64,000 bases of DNA from Terasakiella brassicae (GCF_014641495.1 NZ_BMHV01000011.1:62001-126000); one strand, 5' to 3'; shown: positions 8,017-17,130, counted from the first letter of the stretch. Notes: a model not told the origin generated them from the letters alone. Program-made: numbers and translations.

Positions 8017-9210
8017 ATGATTGATAAAAAAAGCTTTTTAAAAGCAGGGGCGCTGGCTGCATCTCTTTGGGTCGGTGCCACATTACCGGCGCAGGCCGAG
8101 GTGGATTATCAATCATGGCTGAATGATTTCAGAAATACAGCGGCCCGTGCCGGAATTTCTAAAAATACGCTGGACAATACCTTGAACGGTTTGGTGCCCA
8201 ATAAGCGGGTGCTGGAACTGGATCGTCGTCAGCCCGAGTTTTCCTTGACCTTCTGGAAATACCTGAATGGACGAATTTCAGAAAAGCGCATTCAGCGCGG
8301 GCGCGACCTTTTAAAGAAACATGCGGCTTTGTTTAAAAAAGTGCATGATAAATACGGTGTGCAGCCGCGTTTTTTGGTCGCGTTTTGGGGATTGGAAACC
8401 AATTTTGGCGATTATACGGGCGTTTTTCCGTTAATCCAGTCTTTGACAACATTGGCGCATGATGAACGCCGTTCAGAATTTTTTACCAAACAGTTGATGT
8501 CGGCTCTACAGGTCATGGACCGGGGCGATATTCCTTTTGATGTAAAGGCTTCTTGGGCGGGGGCAATGGGATTTTGCCAGTTTATGCCGACAACCTATCA
8601 GGCCTATGCCGTTGATGGGGATGGGGATGGCAAGCGTGATATGTGGAAAAGCCTGCCGGATGTTTTTTATTCTGCAGCTAATTTTTTGTCACAATCGGGT
8701 TGGCAAGCGGGCGAAACATGGGGACGCGAAGTCAAGTTACCGGACGGGTTTAATCTGGATTTAACCGGATTGGGTACAAAAAAGAATTTGGCGCAATGGG
8801 CCAAGTTGGGGGTTACAAAAATTGATGGGGGCGCGTTGCCCGTTGCGGATATGCAGGCCTCTGTGATTTTACCGGGGGGGTATCGTGGACCTGCATTTTT
8901 GGTTTATGAAAATTTCCGGACTATTTTGGATTGGAACCGGTCAAACTTTTATGCCGTTGCCGTTGGTCATTTGGCGGATCGATTGGTCTGGGGCGGTCCG
9001 TTGCAAACGCCGCAGATTGAGGAAACGCCGCTTAGTCGTGCGCAAATGTTACAGATACAAGCGCGCCTGAATGATCTGGGATATGATGTTGGTAAGCCTG
9101 ACGGGATTGCAGGCTCGCGTACGCGCAAAGCCATTAAGGCCTTTCAAAAGTCTAAAGGAATTCCGGCGGATGGATATCCCAGTATTGAACTTTTAGACCT
9201 TTTGAAATAA
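8017..9210 (+). CDS. lytic murein transglycosylase, MltB family, with peptidoglycan-binding domain
   Basis: This 397-residue exported enzyme cleaves glycan strands of peptidoglycan to 1,6-anhydro products. It has a signal peptide (cleavage near PAQAE), an SLT/MltB catalytic domain with the acid-base glutamate in FWGLETNFGDY and the WAGAMGFCQFMPTTY motif, and a C-terminal peptidoglycan-binding type 1 domain (last ~60 residues, LNDLGYDVGKPDGIAG...). There is no lipobox, so it is periplasmic, like the soluble MltB-type enzymes common in alphaproteobacteria. It heads a run of cell-wall genes (rlpA and a DacC-like protein follow). Confidence 0.93.
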   Translation: MIDKKSFLKAGALAASLWVGATLPAQAEVDYQSWLNDFRNTAARAGISKNTLDNTLNGLVPNKRVLELDRRQPEFSLTFWKYLNGRISEKRIQRGRDLLKKHAALFKKVHDKYGVQPRFLVAFWGLETNFGDYTGVFPLIQSLTTLAHDERRSEFFTKQLMSALQVMDRGDIPFDVKASWAGAMGFCQFMPTTYQAYAVDGDGDGKRDMWKSLPDVFYSAANFLSQSGWQAGETWGREVKLPDGFNLDLTGLGTKKNLAQWAKLGVTKIDGGALPVADMQASVILPGGYRGPAFLVYENFRTILDWNRSNFYAVAVGHLADRLVWGGPLQTPQIEETPLSRAQMLQIQARLNDLGYDVGKPDGIAGSRTRKAIKAFQKSKGIPADGYPSIELLDLLK

Positions 9211-9276
9211 GGCGGGGTTGATGGGATGGCAATTGGGCAGTATGGTAGGCACACCAAGGCAAGCAAGGTTTATAAA

Positions 9277-10254
9277 ATGAAGACATTCTTTGGCCCCGGA
9301 AAGATTGCATTGGCCCTGATGGCCAGTGTATTGCTGAGTGGGTGTGCGGAAACGCAATTTCTTTCTAGTTCCGTCAAACATGCGGGTGGTTCATCTGCGG
9401 TAAGTGGCAAATATAAAATCGGGAACCCTTATCAAATTCAAAGCGTTTGGTATTATCCGGCGGAAGATTTTGATTATGTGGAAACGGGCATTGCCTCTTG
9501 GTATGGGCCGAAGTTTCATGGAAAGCCGACAGCCAATGGCGAAGTTTTTGATATGAATCAGGTCAGTGCAGCGCACCGCACGCTGCCCTTGCCATCTTTG
9601 GTCCGTGTGACAAACCTTGAAAATGGACGCTCGCTGGTGGTCCGGGTAAATGACCGTGGTCCCTTTGCGCATGGACGTATTTTAGATATGTCGCGGCGCG
9701 GGGCTCAGTTGTTGGGTTTTGCGAAAAAGGGAACGGCACGGGTCAAGGTTGAAATTTTAAAAGACCAAAGCCTTGCTTTGAAAAATTCGCTGGTTAATCA
9801 GGTTGCAGGCAACCAGGCCCCGATTAAGTCCGGTGCCATTCAAAAGCCAATGGTCAGTGCGCAAAGTCTGGATGCCCCCAACGGGGCAGATGTGGCGCCG
9901 ACACCCAAACCGGTTCAAACCGCGATGGGGACACCTCAACCTGCGCAATCGGCTTTAAGTGAACCGGTTATGCAAAAAACAGATACAGCCGTTCGGACAT
10001 ATCCGGTTTCACCGACACGCATGTATATACAGGCTGGCGCCTTTTCGCGATTTGACAATGCCAACCGGGTTAAGGCGCAATTGATGGATGTCGGCGATGT
10101 CCAGATTTCGCAAGTTCTGGTGAATGGCCGCGATTTTTATCGTGTTCGGGTTGGTCCGTTTCAAAATGTCGATCAAGCCGATCAGCTTTTAAATGACGTT
10201 ATCAATGCAGGCTTTCCGTCTGCGAAAATTATTGTAGAAAAAGGAAAAGGCTAA
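9277..10254 (+). CDS. rlpA: RlpA family lipoprotein with SPOR domain
   Basis: A septal-ring lytic transglycosylase-like lipoprotein. The chosen ATG at 9277 places a clean lipoprotein signal (LMASVLLSGC, lipobox cysteine) at the N-terminus; the frame extends upstream to 9226, but that would bury the signal. The double-psi beta-barrel domain is seen in ASWYGPKFHGKPTANGE, AAHRTLP and RVNDRGPF with the catalytic-type Asp. A Pro/Gln-rich linker leads to a C-terminal SPOR domain (YIQAGAFSRFDNA to the end) that binds denuded glycan at the division site. The next gene starts one base after its stop. Confidence 0.93.
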   Translation: MKTFFGPGKIALALMASVLLSGCAETQFLSSSVKHAGGSSAVSGKYKIGNPYQIQSVWYYPAEDFDYVETGIASWYGPKFHGKPTANGEVFDMNQVSAAHRTLPLPSLVRVTNLENGRSLVVRVNDRGPFAHGRILDMSRRGAQLLGFAKKGTARVKVEILKDQSLALKNSLVNQVAGNQAPIKSGAIQKPMVSAQSLDAPNGADVAPTPKPVQTAMGTPQPAQSALSEPVMQKTDTAVRTYPVSPTRMYIQAGAFSRFDNANRVKAQLMDVGDVQISQVLVNGRDFYRVRVGPFQNVDQADQLLNDVINAGFPSAKIIVEKGKG

Positions 10255-10255
10255 A

Positions 10256-11404
10256 ATGAGGTTGCGCACTACCTTTCTGTCAACGGCGCTTGCCGCTTCA
10301 CTCTTTGCAACATCATCTTTTGCGATTGATACGATCGCACGCGAAGCCTTTATGGTTGATGTCAAAACCGGTCATGTTTTGCTTGAAAAAGACGCCGATG
10401 TCAGTATGCCGCCGGCTTCCATGAGCAAACTAATGACGCTTTACCTCGTCTTTGAACGTTTGAAAGACGGGCGTTTGTCGTTGGATGATGAGTTTAGTGT
10501 ATCTGAAAATGCATGGCGCAAGGGTGGGGCGGCATCAGGCAGTTCCACGATGTTTTTGGAACCGCGCCAGAAAGTACGTGTGGAAGACCTGATTAAAGGG
10601 ATTATTATTCAATCGGGTAACGATGCCTGTATTGTGGTTGCCGAAGCGATTTCGGGTTCTGAAAAGAACTTTGCTGTCGAAATGACGGAAAAAGCTCAGG
10701 AACTCGGCATGATGAATTCGTCTTTTTCCAATGCGACAGGATGGCCGGACCCGGGTCAACGTATGACAGCGCGTGATTTATCCATTCTGGCGCGTGCATT
10801 GATAAGCGAATTTCCCGAATATTATAAATTTTTCGCCGAAAAGAATTTCAAATATAACGGTATTCGTCAAAGCAACCGTAACCCGTTACTTTATAAAACA
10901 ATGGGTGCTGATGGTTTGAAAACCGGACATACCTCAGAAGCCGGGTATGGTTTGGCGTCTTCTGCCCTTCGCGATGATCGCCGTCTTGTATTGGTTGTTA
11001 ACGGCTTGAACAGCGTACGTGCCCGATCCAGCGAGTCTGAACGCTTGATCGAATGGGGTTTCCGTGAATTCAATAATTATGCGTTGTTTAAAAAAGGCGA
11101 AGAAGTAACGCAAGCCGAACTTTGGCTATCTGAAAAACAAACGGTTGGGTTGGTCATTGATCAGGATGTGGAAGTGACTTTGCCGCGCAAAAGTCGACGC
11201 GAGATGAAGGTCACAGTCAAATACGATGGCCCCATTCCGGCACCGATTAAAAAAGGTCAGCAACTGGCGAAGGTCGTGATTAGTGCACCGGATACCAAAA
11301 GTGTTGAAATCCCGCTTTATGCCGCAGAAGACGCGGGTCGTCTCGGTTTCGTTGGACGTTTGGGCGCTGCGCTTAAATCCATCATCTGGGGCGTAACCGG
11401 CTGA
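10256..11404 (+). CDS. D-alanyl-D-alanine carboxypeptidase (DacA/DacC-type, PBP5/6 class)
   Basis: A 382-residue low-molecular-weight penicillin-binding protein that trims the terminal D-Ala of peptidoglycan pentapeptides. It has a signal peptide (TSSFA, residues ~15-22), the active-site PASMSKLMT (SxxK), SGNDAC (SxN) and GLKTGHT (KTG) motifs, the PBP5 C-terminal beta domain, and a terminal amphipathic helix (GRLGAALKSIIWGV) that anchors it to the membrane. It starts one base after rlpA and its stop overlaps the tmk start (TGATG), suggesting one transcript rlpA-dac-tmk-holB. Confidence 0.95.
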   Translation: MRLRTTFLSTALAASLFATSSFAIDTIAREAFMVDVKTGHVLLEKDADVSMPPASMSKLMTLYLVFERLKDGRLSLDDEFSVSENAWRKGGAASGSSTMFLEPRQKVRVEDLIKGIIIQSGNDACIVVAEAISGSEKNFAVEMTEKAQELGMMNSSFSNATGWPDPGQRMTARDLSILARALISEFPEYYKFFAEKNFKYNGIRQSNRNPLLYKTMGADGLKTGHTSEAGYGLASSALRDDRRLVLVVNGLNSVRARSSESERLIEWGFREFNNYALFKKGEEVTQAELWLSEKQTVGLVIDQDVEVTLPRKSRREMKVTVKYDGPIPAPIKKGQQLAKVVISAPDTKSVEIPLYAAEDAGRLGFVGRLGAALKSIIWGVTG

Positions 11405-12042
11405 TGACCAAAGGGCGTTTCATCACCCTGGAAGGGGGCGAAGGGGCGGGCAAAAGTACACAGGTCCGCCTGCTGAAAGAAGCCCTTGAACAGGCTGGTC
11501 TTGAAGTCGTTTTGACGCGCGAGCCCGGTGGCAGTCCCGGCGCGGAAGAAATCCGAAAGTTACTGGTGACGGGTGACGCCGGACGTTGGGACGGTATGAG
11601 TGAGGCTTTGCTTAATTTTGCCGCACGTCGGGATCATTTGTGCAAAATCGTTTGGCCTGCGATTGAACGTGGGGCTTGGGTGATTTCGGATCGTTTTGCA
11701 GACTCGACCATTGCCTATCAGGGATACGCACATGGTTTACCTTTAAAATCCCTTTATGATCTGTGGGATATCGCGATTGAGGGGTATCGACCTGATCTGA
11801 CTTTTATTTTGGATCTGCCTGTTAAAACAGGGTTGCAACGTGCTCTTGGACGTGGTGATGCAGAAGACCGTTATGAAAAAATGGCTTTGGATTTTCACGA
11901 AAAATTGAAAACCGGTTTTCTGGAAATTGCCAATGCCGAACAAAATCGCTGTTGTGTTATTGATGCGACACAATCCATTGATGAAATTCAGTCCGATATC
12001 CGCCATGATGTTCAAACACGCCTTGGAGTGACCTTACCATGA
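11404..12042 (+). CDS. tmk: thymidylate kinase
   Basis: This 212-residue kinase phosphorylates dTMP to dTDP. Motifs are the P-loop GGEGAGKSTQ, the REPGGSPGAEEIR segment that binds the nucleotide, DRFADSTIAYQGYA, and a short lid with GRGDAEDRYE. The P-loop has no arginine, which is typical of E. coli-type enzymes with lid arginines. The start overlaps the preceding stop by one base and its stop overlaps holB by four bases (ATGA), so translation is coupled; tmk-holB is a standard pair. Confidence 0.96.
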   Translation: MTKGRFITLEGGEGAGKSTQVRLLKEALEQAGLEVVLTREPGGSPGAEEIRKLLVTGDAGRWDGMSEALLNFAARRDHLCKIVWPAIERGAWVISDRFADSTIAYQGYAHGLPLKSLYDLWDIAIEGYRPDLTFILDLPVKTGLQRALGRGDAEDRYEKMALDFHEKLKTGFLEIANAEQNRCCVIDATQSIDEIQSDIRHDVQTRLGVTLP

Positions 12043-13154
12043 GTGAGCCGGAAAAGCTCACCCCGCGCAGCACCCCGGATTTGTTGGGTCATTTCGAGGC
12101 GGAACAGACCTTGCTGGAAAGCTATAATTCCGGTCGTATGCATCATGCATGGGTAATGACCGGGCCGCGCGGGATTGGCAAAGCAACACTGGCCTATCGC
12201 TTTGCCCGCTTTTTGCTGAGATATGGTCGCCCGGAAGGCGATGATCAAGGGGCAGGGTTGTTTGGTGAGGAATTGCCTGCAACGGAACCTGACAGCCTGT
12301 ATGTCGACCCACAAGACCCTGTGTTTCGCCGGATTGCGGTTGGCGCACATGGCGATGTTATGACGATTGAGCGGGAATTTGATGAAAAGAAAAACCGTTT
12401 CAAGGGCGTGATTGGCGTGGATCGTGTGCGCGGTGTCGGTTCCTTTTTGGGAAAAACATCTGCTGAAGGCGGTTGGCGGGTCGTCATTATTGACGCAGCT
12501 GATGAAATGAACCGGAATTCCGCCAATGCCGTTTTGAAAGTTCTGGAAGAACCGCCGGAACAGGCGGTGTTGTTGTTATTGGCCCACAATCCCGGACGTT
12601 TGTTGCCGACCATTCGTTCGCGGTGTCGCACATTGCACCTGAACCCCTTAAATGATGATATTTTGATTGAATTATTGGGCAAGTATGCGCCCGATTCGTC
12701 ACGGGCGGATGCGCAAGGCTTGGCAAAACTGGCAGAAGGCAGCTTTGGACGGGCACTTTCTTTATATGAAGAAGGCGGTTTGGAACTACATTCAGAGCTG
12801 TTGAAACTGCTTTCAACCTTGCCGCAATTGGACGTGGAAGCCTTGCATAAGCTGGGGGACAAGATGGCACGCGCGGGGGCTGATGATGCCTTTCGCACGA
12901 TGGGGGACTTGTTGTGCTGGTGGTTAGGACGCTTGATCTCGCAAGGGGCACGGGGTAAGACCTCAGGGCTGGGCCTGAGTGACAGCGAAGACGCTTTGAT
13001 GATCCGTGTCCTGCAAAGTGCGGATTTAACCCGATTGATGGATGTGTGGGAAAAAATATCCACCAACTTCGATCAGGCACAAAGCGGTAATCTGGATCGC
13101 AAACAAGCCCTGCTGACATCTTTTCTTGCCCTTGAAGGGGCGATGAAACGATAA
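12039..13154 (+). CDS. holB: DNA polymerase III subunit delta prime
   Basis: A clamp-loader subunit of the AAA+ family, 371 residues. The Walker A-like sequence GPRGIGKAT (about residues 42-50) is complete, and the arginine-finger SRC motif (IRSRCRTLHL) is present. The cysteine zinc module seen in E. coli delta prime is absent, with an acidic and glycine-rich insertion in its place. The C-terminal half has the helical collar domain with the WWLGRLI segment. It overlaps tmk by four bases and precedes metG, the usual tmk-holB-metG-tatD order. Confidence 0.94.
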   Translation: MSEPEKLTPRSTPDLLGHFEAEQTLLESYNSGRMHHAWVMTGPRGIGKATLAYRFARFLLRYGRPEGDDQGAGLFGEELPATEPDSLYVDPQDPVFRRIAVGAHGDVMTIEREFDEKKNRFKGVIGVDRVRGVGSFLGKTSAEGGWRVVIIDAADEMNRNSANAVLKVLEEPPEQAVLLLLAHNPGRLLPTIRSRCRTLHLNPLNDDILIELLGKYAPDSSRADAQGLAKLAEGSFGRALSLYEEGGLELHSELLKLLSTLPQLDVEALHKLGDKMARAGADDAFRTMGDLLCWWLGRLISQGARGKTSGLGLSDSEDALMIRVLQSADLTRLMDVWEKISTNFDQAQSGNLDRKQALLTSFLALEGAMKR

Positions 13155-13195
13155 ACGCCTATTCAAACGTTTGACTTTATAATCAGGAGAACCCC

Positions 13196-14923
13196 ATGTC
13201 GGGATCTAAACCGTTTTACATCACAACGCCGATTTATTATGTGAATGATAAACCGCATATCGGTCACGCTTATACGTCGTTGGCTTGCGATGTGATGGCT
13301 CGTTTCAAACGTTTGGACGGTTTTGATGTAAAGTTTCTGACCGGTACGGATGAACATGGTCAAAAGGTTGAAAAATCGGCCAATGCAAAAGGGGTGGATC
13401 CTAAGACTTTTACCGATAGTGTTTCGCAAAACTTCCGCGATTTGGCGGCCTTTATGGGCTATAGCAACGATGATTTTATTCGCACCACAGAAGAACGCCA
13501 CAAAAAAGCCTGTCAGGCCCTGTGGATGCGCCTTCAGGAACGCGGGGATATTTATCTTGGCGGTTACGAAGGTTGGTATGCGGTGCGCGATGAAGCGTTC
13601 TATACAGAAGACGAATTGGAAAAGAAACCGGACGGCACCCGTATTGCCAAGGCATCCGGCGCAGAAGTGGAATGGGTGGAAGAACCGAGCTATTTCTTCA
13701 AATTATCCGCCTATGAAGACAAGCTTCTGAAGTTCTATGACGAAAACCCGAATTTCATTCTGCCGAAATCGCGTCGCAACGAAGTGATCAGTTTCGTAAA
13801 AGGTGGCCTGCAAGACCTTTCCGTTTCCAGAACGACTTTTAAATGGGGCGTTCCGGTGCCCGGTGATGATGATCATATCATGTATGTCTGGATGGACGCG
13901 CTGACCAACTATATCACGGCTGTCGGCTATCCCGATGAAGAAGCGGAACAGTATAAAAAATACTGGCCTGCGGATGTACATATGGTGGGTAAAGATATTT
14001 TGCGCTTCCACGCGGTTTATTGGCCTGCGTTCCTGATGGCCGCTGATTTGCCCTTGCCAAAACGTGTGTTTGCACATGGCTGGTGGACCAATGAAGGCCA
14101 GAAAATTTCCAAATCGCTTGGCAATGTCATTGATCCGATTGATCTGGTGAATAAATACGGTTTGGATCAGGTGCGTTATTTCATGCTGCGCGAAGTCCCG
14201 TTTGGCAATGATGGGGATTTTGCCCATTCTGCGATGGTCACACGCATGAACAGCGAATTGGCCAACGATCTGGGTAATTTGTCCCAGCGTGTTTTGTCCA
14301 TGATTGTCAAAAATTGTGACGAGGCCATTCCCGCACCGGGCGCTTATAGCGAAGAAGATCAGGTGATGATTGCTCAGGCCTATAATCTGGTGTCCGGTGT
14401 GCGCGAAAAAATTGACGTACAAGCCTTTAATGATGCGATTGAAACCATTTGGCTGGTCATCCGCGCAGCGAATGCCTATGTGGATAAGCAAGCACCGTGG
14501 AAATTGAAAAAAGAAGACCCGGATCGTATGGCAACGGTCTTATATGTCTTGGCGGAAACGATCCGCAACGTTGCTTTGGTTCTGCAACCCTTTATGCCGA
14601 CCAGCATGGACAAAATGTTAGGCTTGCTGGAAATTGCCCCTGAAAACCGCAATTTTGAAGCGTGTGGTGAGGCAGGGGCCTTGATGGCCGGAACCAAGCT
14701 TGAAAAACCCGAAGGCGTTTTCCCGCGCTTCATTGACCATGAAGAATTGGAAAAGACCTATGAGGGCAAGGACGGTACGTTCTTGATCAAACGGGCGCTT
14801 CGTCAGAACCCGAAAAATAAAGAAACTGTTTTTGAAATTGAATTTAAAGACGGCAAGCTGGATGAACTGAATTCCGCCGATCTGGAAAAAGCGAAAGAGA
14901 AGGGGGCTTTGACGCAAGTCTGA
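13196..14923 (+). CDS. metG: methionyl-tRNA synthetase
   Basis: A class I aminoacyl-tRNA synthetase of 575 residues. The HIGH signature is intact in NDKPHIGHAYT and the KMSKS loop reads KISKSLGN. The connective domain has WYAVRDEAFYTEDEL without the zinc-knuckle cysteines, the MetG2-like form common in alphaproteobacteria. The anticodon-binding helical domain contains NELANDLGNLSQR and ends near EGVFPRF. About 60 charged residues follow (ending KEKGALTQV), longer than I expect for this form. There is no EMAP-type tRNA-binding domain. tatD follows after 17 bases. Confidence 0.96.
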   Translation: MSGSKPFYITTPIYYVNDKPHIGHAYTSLACDVMARFKRLDGFDVKFLTGTDEHGQKVEKSANAKGVDPKTFTDSVSQNFRDLAAFMGYSNDDFIRTTEERHKKACQALWMRLQERGDIYLGGYEGWYAVRDEAFYTEDELEKKPDGTRIAKASGAEVEWVEEPSYFFKLSAYEDKLLKFYDENPNFILPKSRRNEVISFVKGGLQDLSVSRTTFKWGVPVPGDDDHIMYVWMDALTNYITAVGYPDEEAEQYKKYWPADVHMVGKDILRFHAVYWPAFLMAADLPLPKRVFAHGWWTNEGQKISKSLGNVIDPIDLVNKYGLDQVRYFMLREVPFGNDGDFAHSAMVTRMNSELANDLGNLSQRVLSMIVKNCDEAIPAPGAYSEEDQVMIAQAYNLVSGVREKIDVQAFNDAIETIWLVIRAANAYVDKQAPWKLKKEDPDRMATVLYVLAETIRNVALVLQPFMPTSMDKMLGLLEIAPENRNFEACGEAGALMAGTKLEKPEGVFPRFIDHEELEKTYEGKDGTFLIKRALRQNPKNKETVFEIEFKDGKLDELNSADLEKAKEKGALTQV

Positions 14924-14940
14924 GCCTGCAACCGAAAAAG

Positions 14941-15720
14941 ATGTTAGTCGATAGCCATTGTCATTTGGATTTCCCTGAATTTCAGGAAGATTTTGAAGCG
15001 GTTTTAGCACGTGCTGAAGAGACCGGTGTCAAAACCATGATGACGATCTGCACCCATGTGACGAAATTTGATCAGGTCCATGCGATTGCCAAGGCGCATG
15101 ACAATATCTTTTGCACGGTTGGTATTCACCCCCATAACGCCGATAGCGAACCGGAAGTGACCGTGGATCAGTTGGTTCAATGGGCAAGTGATCCCAAGGT
15201 TGTTGGTTTTGGTGAAACCGGGCTGGATTATTTTTATGAACACAGTCCACGCGAGATCCAGCAAAGACAGTTTCGCACGCATATCGAGGCGGCGCGAAAG
15301 TTGGACCTGCCGGTCATTGTTCATACCCGCGATGCCGAAGAAGACACGCTTGCTATTATTGAAGAAGAATATAACAAGGCACCGTTTCGTGGTTTAATCC
15401 ATTGTTTTTCGGCATCGGATGCGTTTGCCCAACGTGTTGTTTCGATGGGGTTTTACATCTCTATTTCCGGCATCGTGACATTTAAGAAGGCAGAAGAACT
15501 ACGAGAGGCAATTAAGAACGTTCCTGTGGATCGCTTGTTGGTGGAAACGGATGCACCGTATCTTGCCCCGATCCCCAAGCGGGGAAAACGAAACGAGCCG
15601 GCTTATACGGCCTTTACAGCGGCCAAGGTTGCCGAGATCAAAGGGCTAAGCGAAGAAGAGTTCGCCAAACAGAGCACGGACAATTACTTTACACTCTTTT
15701 CCAAAGCGAAACGAGGCTGA
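14941..15720 (+). CDS. TatD-family metal-dependent hydrolase (YcfH-like)
   Basis: A 259-residue TIM-barrel hydrolase of the TatD/YcfH family (Mg-dependent DNase or related phosphoesterase). Metal-binding signatures are VDSHCHLDFPE, GIHPHNAD, FGETGLDYFY, VIVHTRDAEEDT, LIHCFSAS and the terminal VETDAPYLAP. It is the fourth gene of the conserved tmk-holB-metG-tatD series and ends one base before the next ATG, so it is coupled to the metallo-beta-lactamase gene. The exact physiological substrate is uncertain: reported activities for the family include 3'-5' DNase and D-aminoacyl-tRNA deacylation. Confidence 0.93.
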   Translation: MLVDSHCHLDFPEFQEDFEAVLARAEETGVKTMMTICTHVTKFDQVHAIAKAHDNIFCTVGIHPHNADSEPEVTVDQLVQWASDPKVVGFGETGLDYFYEHSPREIQQRQFRTHIEAARKLDLPVIVHTRDAEEDTLAIIEEEYNKAPFRGLIHCFSASDAFAQRVVSMGFYISISGIVTFKKAEELREAIKNVPVDRLLVETDAPYLAPIPKRGKRNEPAYTAFTAAKVAEIKGLSEEEFAKQSTDNYFTLFSKAKRG

Positions 15721-15721
15721 T

Positions 15722-16495
15722 ATGCGTGTAACGATCCTTGGATGTGGCCCCTCAGGCGGTGTTCCCGGGATCGGGCCTTATTGGGGCAAGTGTGACCCTG
15801 ATAATCCGAAAAACAGGCGTCTCAGGCCGTCCATTTTTGTGGAAAATGAATCCCTATCTCTACTAGTAGATACATCTCCTGATCTACGCCAGCAGCTTTT
15901 AAATAAGGATTATACGCGTATTGACGGGGTTCTTTATACCCACGGTCATGCGGACCATTTACATGGCATTGATGACCTGCGCAGCGTAAACCGCACGCAA
16001 AATGAAGCGTTGGATATCTATCTTAATCTGGAAACGCTGGATCATATTCAACAACGATTTGGATATGTTCTGGAACCATTGGCACCGGGGGCGGATGTTT
16101 TTTATAAACCGGTCCTGAAACCGCATTTGGTGGAAAGTGGTGTTGCGTTTGAGGTCAACGGGCAATCGATTATGCCGATCGTGCAGGATCATGGATATTG
16201 CGAAACGATCGGTTATCGGATCGGGGATTTTGCTTATTCAACGGACGTGGTGAATATGCCGCCGGAAAGCTTTGATTTACTGCGTGGGATCAAGGTTTGG
16301 GTGATCGGGACACTGGTTGATGCACCGCATCCGACCCATGCGGACGTCGAAAAGGCGGTGCGTTGGGTTAAAGACATTGCACCTGAGAAGGCGTTCTTGA
16401 CGCATTTAGGCAGTGGATTGGACTATAACGCGCTGTCAGAGACGTTGCCTAAACATATCCAGCCTTGTTTTGATGGGTTGGTTATCGACGTCTAG
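15722..16495 (+). CDS. metallo-beta-lactamase-fold hydrolase, PhnP-like
   Basis: A 257-residue metal-dependent hydrolase. It starts with LGCGPSGGVPGIGPYWGKC, the pattern of the PhnP-like and RNase Z-like subgroup that follows metG-tatD in many alphaproteobacteria. The zinc site is YTHGHADHLHGIDD, with further ligands in VQDHGYCE, YSTDV and FLTHLG. Known relatives are cyclic phosphodiesterases; the substrate here is unknown. It begins one base after tatD. Three stem-loops and a terminator follow directly (16494-16576). Confidence 0.9.
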   Translation: MRVTILGCGPSGGVPGIGPYWGKCDPDNPKNRRLRPSIFVENESLSLLVDTSPDLRQQLLNKDYTRIDGVLYTHGHADHLHGIDDLRSVNRTQNEALDIYLNLETLDHIQQRFGYVLEPLAPGADVFYKPVLKPHLVESGVAFEVNGQSIMPIVQDHGYCETIGYRIGDFAYSTDVVNMPPESFDLLRGIKVWVIGTLVDAPHPTHADVEKAVRWVKDIAPEKAFLTHLGSGLDYNALSETLPKHIQPCFDGLVIDV

Positions 16496-16543
16496 ATTCA
16501 AGGAACTGAATCTGAAATCATTAGAATCAACAAACTGATTCTA
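16494..16543. repeat. two consecutive perfect hairpins before a terminator
   Basis: Hairpin 1: AGATTCA (16494-16500), six-base loop, TGAATCT (16507-16513); it includes the last base pair of the preceding stop region. Hairpin 2: TAGAATCA (16522-16529), six-base loop, TGATTCTA (16536-16543). The stems share the GATTCA/GAATCA core and both loops are six bases. They sit directly in front of a factor-independent terminator. Confidence 0.6.
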
Positions 16544-16547
16544 TTTA

Positions 16548-16576
16548 ACGTCCCTGTGAAAATAGGGGCGTTTTTT
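16548..16576 (+). terminator. factor-independent terminator after the PhnP-like gene
   Basis: ACGTCCCT (16548-16555) pairs with AGGGGCGT (16564-16571), with one G-U pair and an eight-base loop, followed by a run of T. It closes the tmk-holB-metG-tatD-phnP-like transcript. Confidence 0.82.
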
Positions 16577-17130
16577 GTTGTGTTTTGTATCAGCAACAGA
16601 CTCATAAAATTGAGTCAATTTCCCTAAGTTTTATTGAGTGTGTTTGTTTCAAAAGGTGTGGGATTTGCCTTCAGGTCCGTTTGTTTTATCAGTGCGCATG
16701 CAAGGCGAGACAGCGTAAAAGTAGAAACCTTAAAGCACATTCTGACGACAAAAAGCCTAAAAACATTAAAAAGATATCCATGATTTAACTGACGGTAAGA
16801 ATGCCGTTAATACCAGTTAACCATATGAAAAATATTATGTATTAAAATAATACATAATATATATTATGCGACAAAAGATATGTGAAGAAAGATGAGGTTT
16901 AAGAAATTTCCGAGGTGGCTCCCTTGCGGATAACTTACTTTAACTTCGTGCTCATTTGCTGGTTGTGCTGCAAATAGACGCAATTTTCTGCGCTTAGCTT
17001 TAATTTGTTTGTGGTTTGGCTCCGTGCTTGATCTGTTTGATTTTTGCTATTTTCGACTTTCTTGCGAGGACGTTCTCAGGCATGGTGCCTATTCAAATTT
17101 CTTCGGTCTTTTGGTGTCGGGAGCTTAAAA
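16577..17130. other. long intergenic region with several inverted repeats, no credible gene
   Basis: About 550 AT-rich bases without a convincing gene. A 67-codon frame at 16585-16788 has no ribosome site and an unlikely composition. Structure seen: GACTCA...TGAGTC around 16609-16626; a nested AACTG-ACGG...CCGT...CAGTT cruciform near 16787-16820; and a palindrome ATTATGTATT...AATACATAAT near 16833-16857 with an AT tail. From about 16900 to 17120 the sequence is T-rich on this strand with no repeat I can define. It may hold the mazG promoter and possibly a small RNA. Confidence 0.5.

Noticed and set aside
12245-13066. 273-codon open frame antisense to holB
   Set aside because: Lies fully inside a clear holB gene, Ser/Arg-rich as expected of a shadow frame.
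13703-14491. 262-codon open frame antisense to metG
   Set aside because: Fully inside metG on the other strand with no start context; a shadow frame.
16585-16788. 67-codon open frame on the plus strand in the gap before mazG
   Set aside because: No ribosome site, odd composition, overlaps inverted repeats, and no recognisable protein; most likely chance.
16818-16835. A 15-base match (CATATGAAAAATATT) to the start of ispDF at 41677
   Set aside because: The copy at 16818 opens a frame of only six codons; AT-rich start-like sequence, likely coincidence.
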